Source of the DNA: Planctomycetota bacterium
GTDB taxonomy: Bacteria; Planctomycetota; JAJSAM01; JAJVHW01
Direction: 5' to 3'
DNA length: 64,000 nucleotides
Assembly (NCBI GenBank): GCA_024280885.1
Contig: JAJRPF010000072.1
Location: 62,001 to 126,000, forward strand
The notes under the pieces are model-generated. The model was not told the origin of the DNA, searched no databases, and saw only the letters and a program-made list of their open reading frames with translations. The number at the start of each line of letters is the position of its first letter. Position 1 is the first letter of the stretch. The translations under genes and the position numbers were made by a program. Positions 26,652 through 35,448 of this stretch are shown in pieces.

Positions 26652-26719
26652 GTACACGCGCGATTCTTGGTGTCTGGTGCAAGCCGTGGTCCTGGTGAGA
26701 CTTATGCCGATGTGTGTGC

Positions 26720-27406
26720 CTACAAACCGCAAAGTCGAGTCGGAGCAGTCACTGCGCCCACTCCCGCGACCTGTCGCAATCGCTGCGTCGCCGGTTGCTT
26801 CTCCCGGCACAGGCGCTCGACCTCGAGGTTCATCTCGGCGATCTTCTTCGTCTGCGTGCTGATGCACTCGAGCACGCCGTCGAGCGTCTCGCTCAACTCC
26901 TCCGGCACGGACTCGACCACCTTGCGCGCGAAGCTCTCCGTCGAGCACTTGGGTGCCGTGATACCGAAGATCTTCAGCGTGCCCCGCACATGGAGAACGG
27001 GCATCGTGCGGCAACGCACCAGAATGTCGCGTGCTCGCAGGAGCGTCAGGTCCCGTTGCGGCTCCGAACCGCGCAGGCGCACCGGGCAGAGCAACTCAGT
27101 ATCCACTCGCCCGAAGCGGGCGAGTATCTGGGCATCACGTCGGTCGCTCTTGCGATGGGAACGATGGATCATGTGCAACTCGCGGGCGTGCGCCACGATC
27201 ACTTCGTGTCCGAACTCCTCACCGAGGCGATTGATCTACGAGGATTGCGACCCCGTCTCGAACACGAGGCGCAGGCGCGGAAGATCCCCGAGCAACGCAC
27301 GGAAGTCCGTCGGCGTCGTCGGCACCTTGCCCTCGGCGAGGATCTCGCCCGTCGTGTCGTCAATCCGGAAGAACGTCGTACTGCGATCTCCAAGGTCCAT
27401 GCCCAT
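26720..27406 (-). pseudogene. IS110-family (DEDD) transposase, interrupted by TAG and C-terminally truncated
   Basis: From ATG 27406 the frame reads MGMDLGDRSTTFFRIDD, then VFETGSQSS, a TAG at 27238-27236, then INRLGEEFGHEVIVAHAREL and SHRKSDRRDAQILARFGRVD. This is the RuvC-like DEDD domain of IS110 transposases. The stop stands where relatives usually have Trp. Downstream the match continues to VAGVGAVTA near 26755 and then breaks into unrelated sequence ending at 26720, so the serine-containing C-terminal domain is lost. IS110 elements carry a bridge RNA in a noncoding end; the region upstream of 27406 is cut short by the IS3 remnant, so I do not annotate one. The gene is dead on two counts. 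Confidence 0.85.
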
Positions 27407-27817
27407 CGTCACGGTGGTAAGTATCTGTCATGGGGCGGTCCTCCTCTGGGCCACACGAGCCCGCAAATCATCTGCACAGCAAACGCTAGTGCGCATGGGG
27501 GACCGGCCTTCTCATCCCATCTCGGTCGCAAGCCGCGCAGCATCCGCGTCGACAACGGACCGGAGTTCACGTCGAAGGCGTTCGACCACTGGGCGTTCGC
27601 GCACAAGGTCGAATTCGAGTTCAGCCGCCCCGGCAAGCCCACGGACAACGCATTCATCGAGTCATTCAACGCGCGTCTGCGGCAGGAAGGCCTCAACGCC
27701 AACTGGTTCGCATCGCTTGAGGAGGCGAAGACGGTCCTCGCCACGTGGCGTTGCGACTACAATGAGGAGCGGCCGCACAGCTCACTGGGAAACCTGGCCC
27801 CCAGCGAGTTCGCCGCG

Positions 27818-27843
27818 GCCGATCGGGCCATGGCCCGATCGGC
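27818..27843. repeat. Perfect 26-base palindrome
   Basis: Positions 27818-27843 equal their own reverse complement (centre CCATGG, arms GCCGATCGGGCC). It lies at the 3' end of the IS3 transposase remnant. Confidence 0.93.
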
Positions 27844-27876
27844 CGTAAGGCTCTCATGCCGGGTGGACTGGTTCAC

Positions 27877-27889
27877 GGGGGGGGGGGGG
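27877..27889. repeat. Homopolymer of 13 G inside an IS3 end
   Basis: Run of 13 G flanked by GTTCAC and CAGACC; the same flanks at 41639-41653 enclose 5 G. Confidence 0.9.
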
Positions 27890-27896
27890 CAGACCG

Positions 27897-28274
27897 GTCG
27901 TCGCACGAGAGCGTCTCGCCAAGCGTGCGATGACGTATGTGCGCGACACGCTGTTGTGCAGATTGGACACTCCCACCGAGCGCACGCCTCTGCGCCCCGA
28001 CGAGACTGCCTGGCTCAAGCTCACGTTCGCGCATGGCGCAGAGAGCGCCGTGTATCAGGTTCGAGTCGCGACGGTGTTCAACCGCTGTCGTCTTGCTGGC
28101 ACGCTCGTTGCGCACCCACGATGACGAGAACTGGCGCGCCCGCGTTCGGCGTTGCCACCGGATGGGCGCGACGAGAGCGGATCGCGCGCGGATGGAAGAG
28201 TCGGGATTGAGTTGCGGAACTCACGGGGATACGGCAGGCTTGATCACGAGAATGAGCGGAGGGAAGAGAACCAA
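27897..28274. other. Intergenic region before rfbF
   Basis: This stretch of about 380 bases follows the IS3 end. A short plus-strand frame at 27930-28124 (starts MTYVRDTLLCRLDTPTE) has no ribosome site and no recognisable features, so I do not call it. The region should hold the promoter of the rfbF operon. Confidence 0.45.
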
Positions 28275-29084
28275 ATGACGAGTCCGGCCGACGTCCCTGT
28301 GTTCATGCTTTGTGGAGGTCTGGGAACCCGCCTCAAGGAAGAGACTGAGCTGCGTCCCAAGCCGATGGTGCCCGTTGGTGGGTACCCCATCCTCTACCAC
28401 ATCATGCGGCTCTACGAGCGGCATGGGTTTCGCAAGTTCGTTCTGTGCCTCGGATACAAATCCGACGTTATCAAGTCGTTCTTCCTGAACTACTCGGCTC
28501 TGAATAGTGACTTCACCGTGGAACTGCAGACGAACAACGTCACCGTCCACTCTGTGGACCACGGCCTCGACTGGGAGGTCACGCTGGCCTACACCGGCGA
28601 ACTCAACATGACGGGCAGCCGCATTGCACAGGCCATCGACAAGTACCTCGGCGATGCGGAGCACTTCGCCGTGACGTACGGAGACGGCGTGACGGACGCG
28701 GATCTGGCGTCCGAGTTCGCATTCCACCAGTCGCACGGTAAGGTCGGCACGGTACTCGGTGTCAATCCGCCGTCGCGGTTCGGCGAGTTCAAGTTGGACG
28801 GGCACGCCGTGACCGAGTTCGCCGAGAAGCCCGAGTTCGGGGGCAACTGGATCAACGGTGGCTTCTTCTTCTTCCGTCGCGAATTCGTCGAATACGTGTC
28901 GAAGGAAGAGAACTGCATTCTTGAGCGCGCGCCTCTGTCCGCCCTATCTCAGGACGGCCAACTCTGCGTCTTCAAGCACGATGGGTTTTGGCATTGCATG
29001 GACACCCAGCGCGACCGCGACCACCTCAACGATCTCTGGACGACCGGCAACGCCCCGTGGGCGCCCGATCGCCTCACGGAATAG
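28275..29084 (+). CDS. rfbF: Glucose-1-phosphate cytidylyltransferase
   Basis: This 269-residue nucleotidyltransferase has the RfbF-specific signature GGLGTRLKEETELRPKPMVP (14-33). The enzyme converts CTP and glucose-1-phosphate to CDP-glucose, the entry to CDP-linked 3,6-dideoxy and related sugars. A YGDGVTD metal site and FGEFKLDG follow. The start ATG 28275 has a GGAGGGAAG ribosome site; upstream residues of the longer frame are unconvincing. It opens a plus-strand block with two epimerases and an RfbC-like enzyme. The usual next enzyme, CDP-glucose 4,6-dehydratase, is not obvious; the SDR at 29113 is the candidate. Confidence 0.92.
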   Translation: MTSPADVPVFMLCGGLGTRLKEETELRPKPMVPVGGYPILYHIMRLYERHGFRKFVLCLGYKSDVIKSFFLNYSALNSDFTVELQTNNVTVHSVDHGLDWEVTLAYTGELNMTGSRIAQAIDKYLGDAEHFAVTYGDGVTDADLASEFAFHQSHGKVGTVLGVNPPSRFGEFKLDGHAVTEFAEKPEFGGNWINGGFFFFRREFVEYVSKEENCILERAPLSALSQDGQLCVFKHDGFWHCMDTQRDRDHLNDLWTTGNAPWAPDRLTE

Positions 29085-29112
29085 CCGCATCACGAATCGG
29101 GAAGAGAGCAAT

Positions 29113-30132
29113 ATGAGAGTCTTCGTCACCGGACACTTGGGCTACATCGGCGTTCACCTAGTCGCGCTTCTAAGGCAGGGAGGTCACACGGTAACTGGCT
29201 GTGATCTCGGGCTATTCGACGGTTGCGCGTGGGAAGAGTTCGAGCGTCCCGACATCGAACTCCGCAAGGACGTTCGCAACGTCACGCTGGAAGACGTCGC
29301 CGGGCACGACTGCGTGATACACCTCGCAGCGATTTCGAACGACCCGATGGGGGACGTCGATCCGACGCTCACCATCAGCGTCAATCGGGACGGTTCGATC
29401 CGTCTCGCGGAACTTGCAAAGCAGTCGGGCGTTGAACGCTTCCTCTTCTCCGGCAGTTGTTCTGTCTATGGAAAGTGCGGCGATCGCGCGCTGACCGAAG
29501 ACGACGAGCTCAACCCGCTGACCGCCTACGCGCGTTCCAAGATCGACACCGAAGAACACGTCTCCACGATGGCGGACGAGACGTTCTCGCCCGCCTTTCT
29601 CCGCAACGCGACCGCGTACGGTTACTCGCCAGCCTTGCGTATCGATCTCGTGGCGAACAATCTGCTCGCGAGCGCTCTCTCCTATGGCGAGATCCGAATC
29701 ATGAGCGACGGCACGCCGTGGCGTCCGCTCGTGCACTGCAAGGACATCGCACGCGCCTTCGTCGCCATGCTCGAAGCGCCGCGCGACGCCATGCACAACC
29801 AATCCGTCAACATCGGTGGGAACGACGAGAACTACCAGGTCAGCGACGTCGCGGACCAGGTGAAGCGCCTGCTCCCCGACGCCTCCGTTGTGTTCACCGG
29901 CGAGGCTGGTCCCGACCCCCGCGACTACGCCGTCAATTTCGATCGCCTCTCGAAGGTGCTGCCCGACTTCAAGCTCGAGTACTCGCTCAAGACCGGAATG
30001 GACGAGCTCTTTGCGAAGTACAAGGAGCACGGTTTCGCCAGGGACGACTTTGAGGGCGCACAATTCGTGCGACTCCGGACACTCGTCACGCGCATGGAAC
30101 TACTGGGCGTCGAACCCGCAAACGCCGGTTGA
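29113..30132 (+). CDS. NAD-dependent epimerase/dehydratase next to rfbF
   Basis: This 339-residue extended SDR protein has the Rossmann motif TGHLGYIG (6-13), an SGSCSVYG segment (113-120) and the catalytic pair Y139/K143 in YARSK. The HLGYIG variant of the glycine motif is seen in SDR proteins that accompany glucose-1-phosphate cytidylyltransferases. The start ATG 29113 follows GAAGAGAGC. It lies 28 bases after rfbF and 36 before the RfbC-like gene. By context it should act on CDP-glucose or its 4-keto product; whether it is a dehydratase or an epimerase/reductase cannot be settled from the sequence. Confidence 0.85.
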   Translation: MRVFVTGHLGYIGVHLVALLRQGGHTVTGCDLGLFDGCAWEEFERPDIELRKDVRNVTLEDVAGHDCVIHLAAISNDPMGDVDPTLTISVNRDGSIRLAELAKQSGVERFLFSGSCSVYGKCGDRALTEDDELNPLTAYARSKIDTEEHVSTMADETFSPAFLRNATAYGYSPALRIDLVANNLLASALSYGEIRIMSDGTPWRPLVHCKDIARAFVAMLEAPRDAMHNQSVNIGGNDENYQVSDVADQVKRLLPDASVVFTGEAGPDPRDYAVNFDRLSKVLPDFKLEYSLKTGMDELFAKYKEHGFARDDFEGAQFVRLRTLVTRMELLGVEPANAG

Positions 30133-30168
30133 TCGTCAGAACACGCAAGGCACCATGGAGAGCAGCCG

Positions 30169-30723
30169 ATGATCTTCGACGAGACGCCGCTTGGGGGCGC
30201 GTTCGTGATCGACCTCGAGAAGCGCGGCGACGAGCGCGGCTTCTTCGCCCGAGTGTTCTGCGAGAACGAGTTCGCCGAGCACGGGCTCGTCACTCACTTC
30301 TGCCAGGTGAACAACTCGCTGTCCGCGGAGCGTGGCACGCTCCGCGGACTCCACTACCAGCTCGCGCCGAAGGCCGAGACCAAGGTCGTGCGCTGCGTTA
30401 AGGGCGCGCTCTACGACCTCATTCTCGACATCCGCGAGGACTCGCCGACCTTCGGCCAGTCGTTCGGCGTCGAGCTCACGGCCGAGAACCGCCGCATGCT
30501 CTACGTGCCGAAGGGCTTTGCGCACTCGTTCCTCACGCTCGAAGACGAGACCGAGGCGCTCTACCTCGTGGACGAGTTCTACGCGCCGAAGAACGAGCGC
30601 GGAATTCGCTGGAACGACCCACGCTTTTCGATCGAGTGGCGCATTCAGCCGACCGTCGTCAGTGACAAGGACCAGGGCCACCCTGACTTCGATCCCGCGT
30701 ACCATCTATGGTTGGGCGCGTGA
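30169..30723 (+). CDS. rfbC: dTDP-4-dehydrorhamnose 3,5-epimerase family protein (RmlC/RfbC-like)
   Basis: This 184-residue cupin has the RmlC family motifs: RGDERGFFARVF near the N-terminus, GTLRGLHYQ with the catalytic His (H62), VPKGFAHSFLTLED, and Y132 in EALYLVDEFY, matching the His62/Tyr132 pair of RmlC. It epimerises a 4-keto-6-deoxy nucleotide sugar. In classical rhamnose loci it acts on dTDP-sugars, but no rmlA, rmlB or rmlD is present here, while CDP-glucose synthesis is. A CDP-linked substrate is therefore likely (inference). Its stop overlaps the GTG of the next gene (GTGA). Confidence 0.9.
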   Translation: MIFDETPLGGAFVIDLEKRGDERGFFARVFCENEFAEHGLVTHFCQVNNSLSAERGTLRGLHYQLAPKAETKVVRCVKGALYDLILDIREDSPTFGQSFGVELTAENRRMLYVPKGFAHSFLTLEDETEALYLVDEFYAPKNERGIRWNDPRFSIEWRIQPTVVSDKDQGHPDFDPAYHLWLGA

Positions 30724-31667
30724 AGATCCTCCTGACCGGCGCGAGTTCGTTCACCGGGCACTGGTTCGTTCGCGAACTGGCGGCCGCCGGGCACGACGTC
30801 GTCGCGACGTTCCAGCGCGATCTGGAAGCGTACGACGGAGTGCGCGGAGAACGCGTGCGCCGCGTCGCGGAGGTCGCCAGCACGGTGACCGGCTGCAGCT
30901 TCGGTTCCCCGTCGTTCATGGGGACGATCCGTGGCGGCGACTGGGACGTGCTCTGCCACCACGCCGCCGATGTCACGAACTACCGCAGTCAGGACTTCGA
31001 CGTTGCCGCAGCGCTTGCCAACAACACTCGCGGCCTTCCGGGCGTGCTCTCGGGCTTGCGCGAGCGGGGGTGCTCTCGGTTCGTCGTGACCGGTTCGTAC
31101 TTCGAGAACGGCGAGGCGGCCGGGTCGGACGGTCTCCCTGCGTTCTCGCCGTACGGACTCTCGAAGTCACTCACGGCGCAGATGATCCGCCACTATGGAG
31201 CGGCGCAGGACTTCAGCGTCGGGAAATTCGTGATCCCCAATCCATTCGGTCCTTACGAGGAGCCGCGCTTCACCGCGTACCTCTTCCGCATATGGTTCGC
31301 GGGGAACGTGGCTGGTGTCAACACCCCGGCGTACGTGCGCGACAACATCCACGTCGGGCTGCTTGCGAAGGCGTACCGACGTTTCGTCGAGGAGTTGCCG
31401 ACGACGCCCGGGTTCCGGAAGTTCAATCCGAGCGGCTACGCTGGCGCGCAGGGCGGATTCGCGCGCGAACTTTCCGCGCAAATGGGATCGCGGCTGGGCA
31501 TCCGGTGTGGCCTGGATCTGAAGCGTCAGACCGAGTTTCCCGAGCCGCGAGTCAGGATCAACACCGATGCGCTGGACGCGAATGCTCTCGGCTTCGACGA
31601 GAGCGCCGCGTGGGATGCGCTTGCGGAGTACTACCGGTCCTGCGACGAGGCCGCTGCGCACGCATGA
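30720..31667 (+). CDS. NAD-dependent epimerase/dehydratase family protein
   Basis: This SDR protein of about 315 residues starts VKILLTGASSFTGHWFV at the GTG (30720) that overlaps the rfbC stop. TGASSFTG replaces the usual GxxGxxG with a serine-rich variant, and YGLSK supplies the catalytic Tyr/Lys. HAADVTNYRSQDFD is unusual for the HLAA segment. It probably reduces or epimerises the sugar made by the preceding enzymes, completing a four-gene CDP-sugar block. Its stop overlaps the start of the glycosyltransferase gene (ATGA), so the products are likely made together. Confidence 0.83.
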   Translation: MKILLTGASSFTGHWFVRELAAAGHDVVATFQRDLEAYDGVRGERVRRVAEVASTVTGCSFGSPSFMGTIRGGDWDVLCHHAADVTNYRSQDFDVAAALANNTRGLPGVLSGLRERGCSRFVVTGSYFENGEAAGSDGLPAFSPYGLSKSLTAQMIRHYGAAQDFSVGKFVIPNPFGPYEEPRFTAYLFRIWFAGNVAGVNTPAYVRDNIHVGLLAKAYRRFVEELPTTPGFRKFNPSGYAGAQGGFARELSAQMGSRLGIRCGLDLKRQTEFPEPRVRINTDALDANALGFDESAAWDALAEYYRSCDEAAAHA

Positions 31668-32620
31668 GGATGACGGACCCTTCCGCCTCGTCACGCGTCG
31701 CCACCGGCCCCTTGGTCGTCGCGGTCGTGCTCACTTGGAACGACACGGACATGACGCGAGAGTGCATCTCATCGCTTCTGCACAGCGACTACCGTAATCT
31801 GCACGTGCTTCTTGTCGACAACGGCTCCGCAAAGCCGTGCGGGGCCACGATCAAGGCCGAGTTCCCGTCGATCGAGTTGCTCGTATTGCGCGAGAACCGC
31901 GGGTTCACCGGCGGCGGCAACGCTGGAATTCGACGCGCGCTCGAATTCGGTCCTGAGTACATCCATCTGATCGGCAACGACTCGACGTTCGAGCAGGACA
32001 CTCTGAGCCGCCTCGTGGCGGAACTCAACTCGTGCCCCGACGCCGGAGGCGCGTCGCCGCTGGTCCTCTACCCTGGTGACGAGCAAATGGTGCAGTACTA
32101 CTGGGGTACGTTGGACCGCGACTTGGCGCGCACGGAGCGCTTCGACCTGAACGTCCCGCGTACGACGCGCGATTGGCCCACGCGAAAGACCGAATTCGTC
32201 CCGTTCATCGCCGTGATGTTTCGCGCCGAGGCGCTACGCCAGGTCGGGGTCATGGACGAGACGCTGGGGACCTGCTGGGAGGACTACGACCTCACCGTCC
32301 GCTTCCAGGACGCGGGGTGGCATTTTCTGACTGTGGGGGACGCGCTCGCCGTCCACAAGAATAGCAGGACGACCGGCACTCACTCACCGTACATCACGTA
32401 TTACATGGTTCGGAACCGGCTGATCTGCCTGTTTCGCTACCGTCGCAGTGGCAGTAGTACGCTTCGCCGACTCCTGTTTCTTCTCCGGACGTTCTGGTGG
32501 CAGTTCAAGTCGAGCGGGTGGACCAACTGGCGCTGCCACTTGGCCTACGCGAGAGGCGTGCTGCACTTCGGACTCGGGCTCCGCGGCGAAGGGCACGCAC
32601 CGAAGAGCCGTAGCGGCTGA
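31664..32620 (+). CDS. Glycosyltransferase family 2
   Basis: This GT-A glycosyltransferase (318 residues) has the N-terminal VAVVLTWNDTDMTRECISSL, the nucleotide-binding region VLLVDNGS, RENRGFTGGGNAGIRRAL, and the acceptor-region GTCWEDYDLTVRFQDAGWHF. These are hallmarks of rhamnosyl/deoxysugar-type GT2 enzymes (RfbN/WbbL-like). The C-terminus has a short hydrophobic or amphipathic part. The ATG overlaps the previous stop. It is the natural candidate to use the CDP- or deoxy-sugar made by the four genes upstream. A second ATG two codons downstream is equally possible as the start. Confidence 0.88.
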   Translation: MRMTDPSASSRVATGPLVVAVVLTWNDTDMTRECISSLLHSDYRNLHVLLVDNGSAKPCGATIKAEFPSIELLVLRENRGFTGGGNAGIRRALEFGPEYIHLIGNDSTFEQDTLSRLVAELNSCPDAGGASPLVLYPGDEQMVQYYWGTLDRDLARTERFDLNVPRTTRDWPTRKTEFVPFIAVMFRAEALRQVGVMDETLGTCWEDYDLTVRFQDAGWHFLTVGDALAVHKNSRTTGTHSPYITYYMVRNRLICLFRYRRSGSSTLRRLLFLLRTFWWQFKSSGWTNWRCHLAYARGVLHFGLGLRGEGHAPKSRSG

Positions 32621-32630
32621 GCTGACACGA

Positions 32631-33209
32631 GTGACTCGGAGGATCGCAACGAGACTGAGAGAGCGCGGGCCTTCCGGTGTTCTCTCCGCCGTGATGCACC
32701 GCGTCTCGGGGGGCGCCGTAGCGGTGTACCGGCGCCTCTTCTTGTACCGCACTCACGTCTATGTCATGCGCGCGAAGGAGGTGCGACTCGACCTCGCGGA
32801 GGACTTCGCTCTGCGTCGGTTCGAACGGGAGGAGGAGATCCCAGACGGGCTGTTCGAGACCGGTACGCGCTTCCTCTTTCACGAGGGCAGCACTCTCTGG
32901 GTGGCCACCTGCGGCGGAGAACTTGCGGCGTGCGCCTGGACGCGTCCCGCAGACGCGTTGCTGGTGTGGTTCTGTCCGCTCGCGCGGGCTGACGTTCTGA
33001 TCTACGCAGCGGGGACCGTGCCGAAGTTTCGGCGCCGCGGCCTGATGTCCGCCCTCTTCAACATCGCCGGTCGTGAGACCGTCGAGGGCGGTCACGTCGC
33101 GTGGACCGACTGTGCAGTCTGGAACGTCGCGTCAGCGCGCATGATGGAAAAGGCGGGCTTCACGCGCGATCGCACCGTCCGGACGTCGGAAGTTCGGCCG
33201 CCGCTGTAG
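32631..33209 (+). CDS. GNAT-type N-acetyltransferase
   Basis: This protein of about 192 residues has the acetyl-CoA binding motif VPKFRRRGLMSALF (130-143) and the C-terminal motif WNVASARMMEKAGF, both typical of GNAT enzymes. The start is set at GTG 32631, 10 bases after the glycosyltransferase stop; the frame is open further upstream inside that gene. The N-terminal ~50 residues are basic with a hydrophobic stretch. By position it could N-acetylate an amino sugar of the polymer, but no aminotransferase is seen in this block. Function beyond the fold is inference. Confidence 0.78.
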   Translation: MTRRIATRLRERGPSGVLSAVMHRVSGGAVAVYRRLFLYRTHVYVMRAKEVRLDLAEDFALRRFEREEEIPDGLFETGTRFLFHEGSTLWVATCGGELAACAWTRPADALLVWFCPLARADVLIYAAGTVPKFRRRGLMSALFNIAGRETVEGGHVAWTDCAVWNVASARMMEKAGFTRDRTVRTSEVRPPL

Positions 33210-33234
33210 TGCCTTCGGAAGCGACTTGTAGATG

Positions 33235-34317
33235 CTACTTGAACCGGAGGCGACGCTCCAGACGGCGAATCGCCCGACCGGGCACGCGTAGCGGCGCCGC
33301 GACCGGACTGCGTCGCACCCAGTCTTCGGTCTGCTGGTACACGCGTCGGGCGCACACCGTGATCGAGGGGAGTTCGACGCTCCCCCCGCCGATAGTCACC
33401 GCACCGGTCTGGACACGCTCCTTGTAGGGCGCGTCGCCCTTGCCGAGGTCAATCGTCGTGACCCCGTGCTCTGCCGCGAAACGGGCTATCTCGCTCAGTA
33501 GGAGCAGACCCGGAGAGAACGGCGAGAATTCTTGATTGTACGATGGGAACCAATAGTGCAACCGCGTGGCCGAGCGCATCCCGAAGTGCGCAGCGAGAAG
33601 GTCGTCCCCCGCCCACAGACACGAGAACACACCGGAAAAGCCGTCACTGCGCATGTCCAGGAGTCGACCGAGCAATGCCCGTGTCCACTCCACTTCGAAT
33701 ATGTCAACTGTTCCGGTGCGCGTGCACTGTTCACTCTTCCAGCGCAGGAGAGTCTCCAGCGCGCCGCGGTCCGTCGACTCGGCTTCGAAACGGAGCGGTG
33801 CGATCTCACGTTCGAACTTGCGACGTAGCGTCCCGAGTTTCTTGAACACCTTCGAACCGCCAGCCCGGACCTGTGCGACGTATGTGTCGTAGCCCGCAGA
33901 GACGTCCATTACCGGCGACTCCCAGGTCGCTGTCGTGTGCTCGGCGAAGGGCGTCTGCGCGCAGAGAACGTGATCGAAGTCAAGACACGTGATGCCAGCG
34001 GCGCGCACGATCTCGGGGGCGCTCCAGCCGTCGTTGCTCGCGGTGATGACTGCTTGGAAGTCGGACAGGGGGCCGCCGACTGGGGCCGCGCGTCCCAGGC
34101 GCTTGCGCTGGAAGGGAAGGATGGCCGTCGGGCCTTCGCCGCTCCGGACGATGGCGACGCGCACGTCGTCGCGCACCTCTGCGACGGCGCGCGTGAACTC
34201 CGGGCAGAAGTACGGGCTAGCGAGGTCGGGATTCGCGGCTTGCAACTTCGTCCAGGACGCGGCGAGCGCGGCCGAGACGTCGCGTCCGTGGATAACGTCG
34301 CAACGCATCGTGGTCAT
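33235..34317 (-). CDS. CelD/FemAB-like GNAT acetyltransferase
   Basis: This 360-residue protein resembles the GNAT superfamily proteins called CelD/BcsL or acetyltransferase-6, common in polysaccharide and PEP-CTERM/exosortase loci. It has two-domain character: an N-terminal half with PYFCPEFTRAVAEVRDDVR and a C-terminal half with LLRWKSEQCTRTG, AAHFGMRSATRLHYWFPSYN and TIDLGKGDAPYKERV. DLGKGDAPYKE is close to the conserved family block. It converges on the GNAT gene with 25 bases between stops. It may acylate the polysaccharide or a lipid-linked intermediate. No catalytic residue can be named with confidence. Confidence 0.83.
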   Translation of the reverse strand: MTTMRCDVIHGRDVSAALAASWTKLQAANPDLASPYFCPEFTRAVAEVRDDVRVAIVRSGEGPTAILPFQRKRLGRAAPVGGPLSDFQAVITASNDGWSAPEIVRAAGITCLDFDHVLCAQTPFAEHTTATWESPVMDVSAGYDTYVAQVRAGGSKVFKKLGTLRRKFEREIAPLRFEAESTDRGALETLLRWKSEQCTRTGTVDIFEVEWTRALLGRLLDMRSDGFSGVFSCLWAGDDLLAAHFGMRSATRLHYWFPSYNQEFSPFSPGLLLLSEIARFAAEHGVTTIDLGKGDAPYKERVQTGAVTIGGGSVELPSITVCARRVYQQTEDWVRRSPVAAPLRVPGRAIRRLERRLRFK

Positions 34318-34374
34318 CGTTCCTTCGGTGTGTGGACCATCGAGGAGTTCATCGGCTAGCAGCAGCCCGGACCC

Positions 34375-35448
34375 TCATGATCTCTGGACCAATCGCATGG
34401 AAAGTTCCGGGTGTGCGCCGCTCGTCTGGTAGCGAAACAGGGTGTTTGAGGCCGGAGACTCGACGCGCGGGAGCGCCAGGCAGTCGACCCCCGGACGGAC
34501 GAGAGTCGTCGACTCGGTCACCACTGCAGTGCAGATGCCGGATTCGAACACGGCTCGTCGTGCTGCGTCGCTGGAGCGACCGTAGGGGTACGAGAAGTGC
34601 GAGGCCGCCGTGCAGGTCTCCCGCTCAAGTTCGGCCATGCAGCCCCGGATTTCGGATCGGCACTGGGCGTCGGTCACGGCGCTCAGATCCGTGTGGTCGA
34701 CGGTGTGCAGGCCCATCTCGAACGAGGAATGTGTCCGCACCAACGTGCGCACGTCGTCCCAGTCCATCGTGAGCCGTGGTGGCGAGGCGATTGGGCTGAG
34801 TTGGCCTGAGATCTCGATGAGTAGCTGTTCGCGCGTCTTCCAATCCGCGACGATCAGGACGCCGCAGAGCCGTGCGTACGCCGCCCGAAGTACGCCCCTG
34901 TCACTCAGGTCCCAGTCGTGCGACACTCGCGGGCCGGGGAGTGTCAGGCGATCCACTGTCCTGGCCCGCAGTGCGCCGTAGAGCCGGTCAACCCACTGAT
35001 TTTCGGCGCGTGAGATGTACCCCGTCGGCAGGTACAGCAGCGCTGGGAGCCCAAGTCTCTCCAGGATAGGTGCGGCCACGGTGAGGTTATCGAGGTACCC
35101 GTCGTCGAACGTGATCACGACCGACCCGGCCGACGGGGTGTCTCCACGCGCGAGGGTCTTGGCGAGATTGGTCATGGAAATCACGTTCCGGTGCTCGGCC
35201 AGAAACTCCATCTGGTCGCGGAAGACGTCTGGGCGCAGCGCGTTGCGCGGGTCGATCCACGGCGCCGTCTCGGGCGCCGGTACACTGTGGTACATTAGGA
35301 TCGTTGCGCCCGCGACGGGCGTCGCGCGAACGAACGCGGCGCTCGCGCCCGACCAGTAGAGCGCGCGCTGGAACGCACGCAGAGCGCGCCGCCTTAGCGG
35401 TTTGCGCGCGCCGGTTGGGACCTGCGCCAGAGTCCGTGACTCGTTCAC
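34375..35448 (-). CDS. Polysaccharide deacetylase (NodB/CE4 family)
   Basis: This protein of about 357 residues has the CE4 motifs: TFDDGY at 113-118 (catalytic base and metal Asp), the metal-binding GLHTVDH with H248 and H252, and FSYPYGR as motif 3. MYHSVP near the N-terminus is typical of the exopolysaccharide deacetylases. It removes acetyl groups from N-acetylated sugars. The GTG at 35448, with AGGGGA upstream, is preferred; the frame also opens at a GTG at 35523 with a low-complexity start. No signal peptide is evident, so cellular location is uncertain. It lies 57 bases after the acetyltransferase gene's start, on the same strand. Confidence 0.88.
   Translation of the reverse strand: MNESRTLAQVPTGARKPLRRRALRAFQRALYWSGASAAFVRATPVAGATILMYHSVPAPETAPWIDPRNALRPDVFRDQMEFLAEHRNVISMTNLAKTLARGDTPSAGSVVITFDDGYLDNLTVAAPILERLGLPALLYLPTGYISRAENQWVDRLYGALRARTVDRLTLPGPRVSHDWDLSDRGVLRAAYARLCGVLIVADWKTREQLLIEISGQLSPIASPPRLTMDWDDVRTLVRTHSSFEMGLHTVDHTDLSAVTDAQCRSEIRGCMAELERETCTAASHFSYPYGRSSDAARRAVFESGICTAVVTESTTLVRPGVDCLALPRVESPASNTLFRYQTSGAHPELSMRLVQRS

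Larger units (their letters stand above)
27520..27896 (+). pseudogene. IS3-family transposase (OrfB) C-terminal remnant with right end
   Basis: The plus-strand frame shows the end of an IS3-type integrase domain: RKPRSIRVDNGPEFTSKAFD, FSRPGKPTDNAFIESFNARL with the catalytic Glu, and WRCDYNEERPHSSLGNLAPS. The N-terminal two thirds and OrfA are missing. The right end of the element is visible as GGACTGGTTCAC plus a G tract and CAGACC. The G tract has 13 G, against 5 in the equivalent sequence at 41639-41653. A 26-base palindrome interrupts the 3' part of the frame. Confidence 0.82.

Noticed and set aside
27407-27519. Possible IS110 bridge RNA in the noncoding end
   Set aside because: The end is cut by the IS3 remnant and no structure or guide loops can be recognised by eye.
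26714-28210. Long plus-strand open frame of 498 codons
   Set aside because: It joins antisense of the IS110 remnant, an IS3 fragment and intergenic DNA. Only the IS3 part (about 27520-27810) looks like a protein.
30332-31663. Long open frame upstream of the GT2 gene
   Set aside because: The part before 31664 is Arg/Ser-rich and lies over rfbC and an epimerase in another frame; only the GT2 portion is real.
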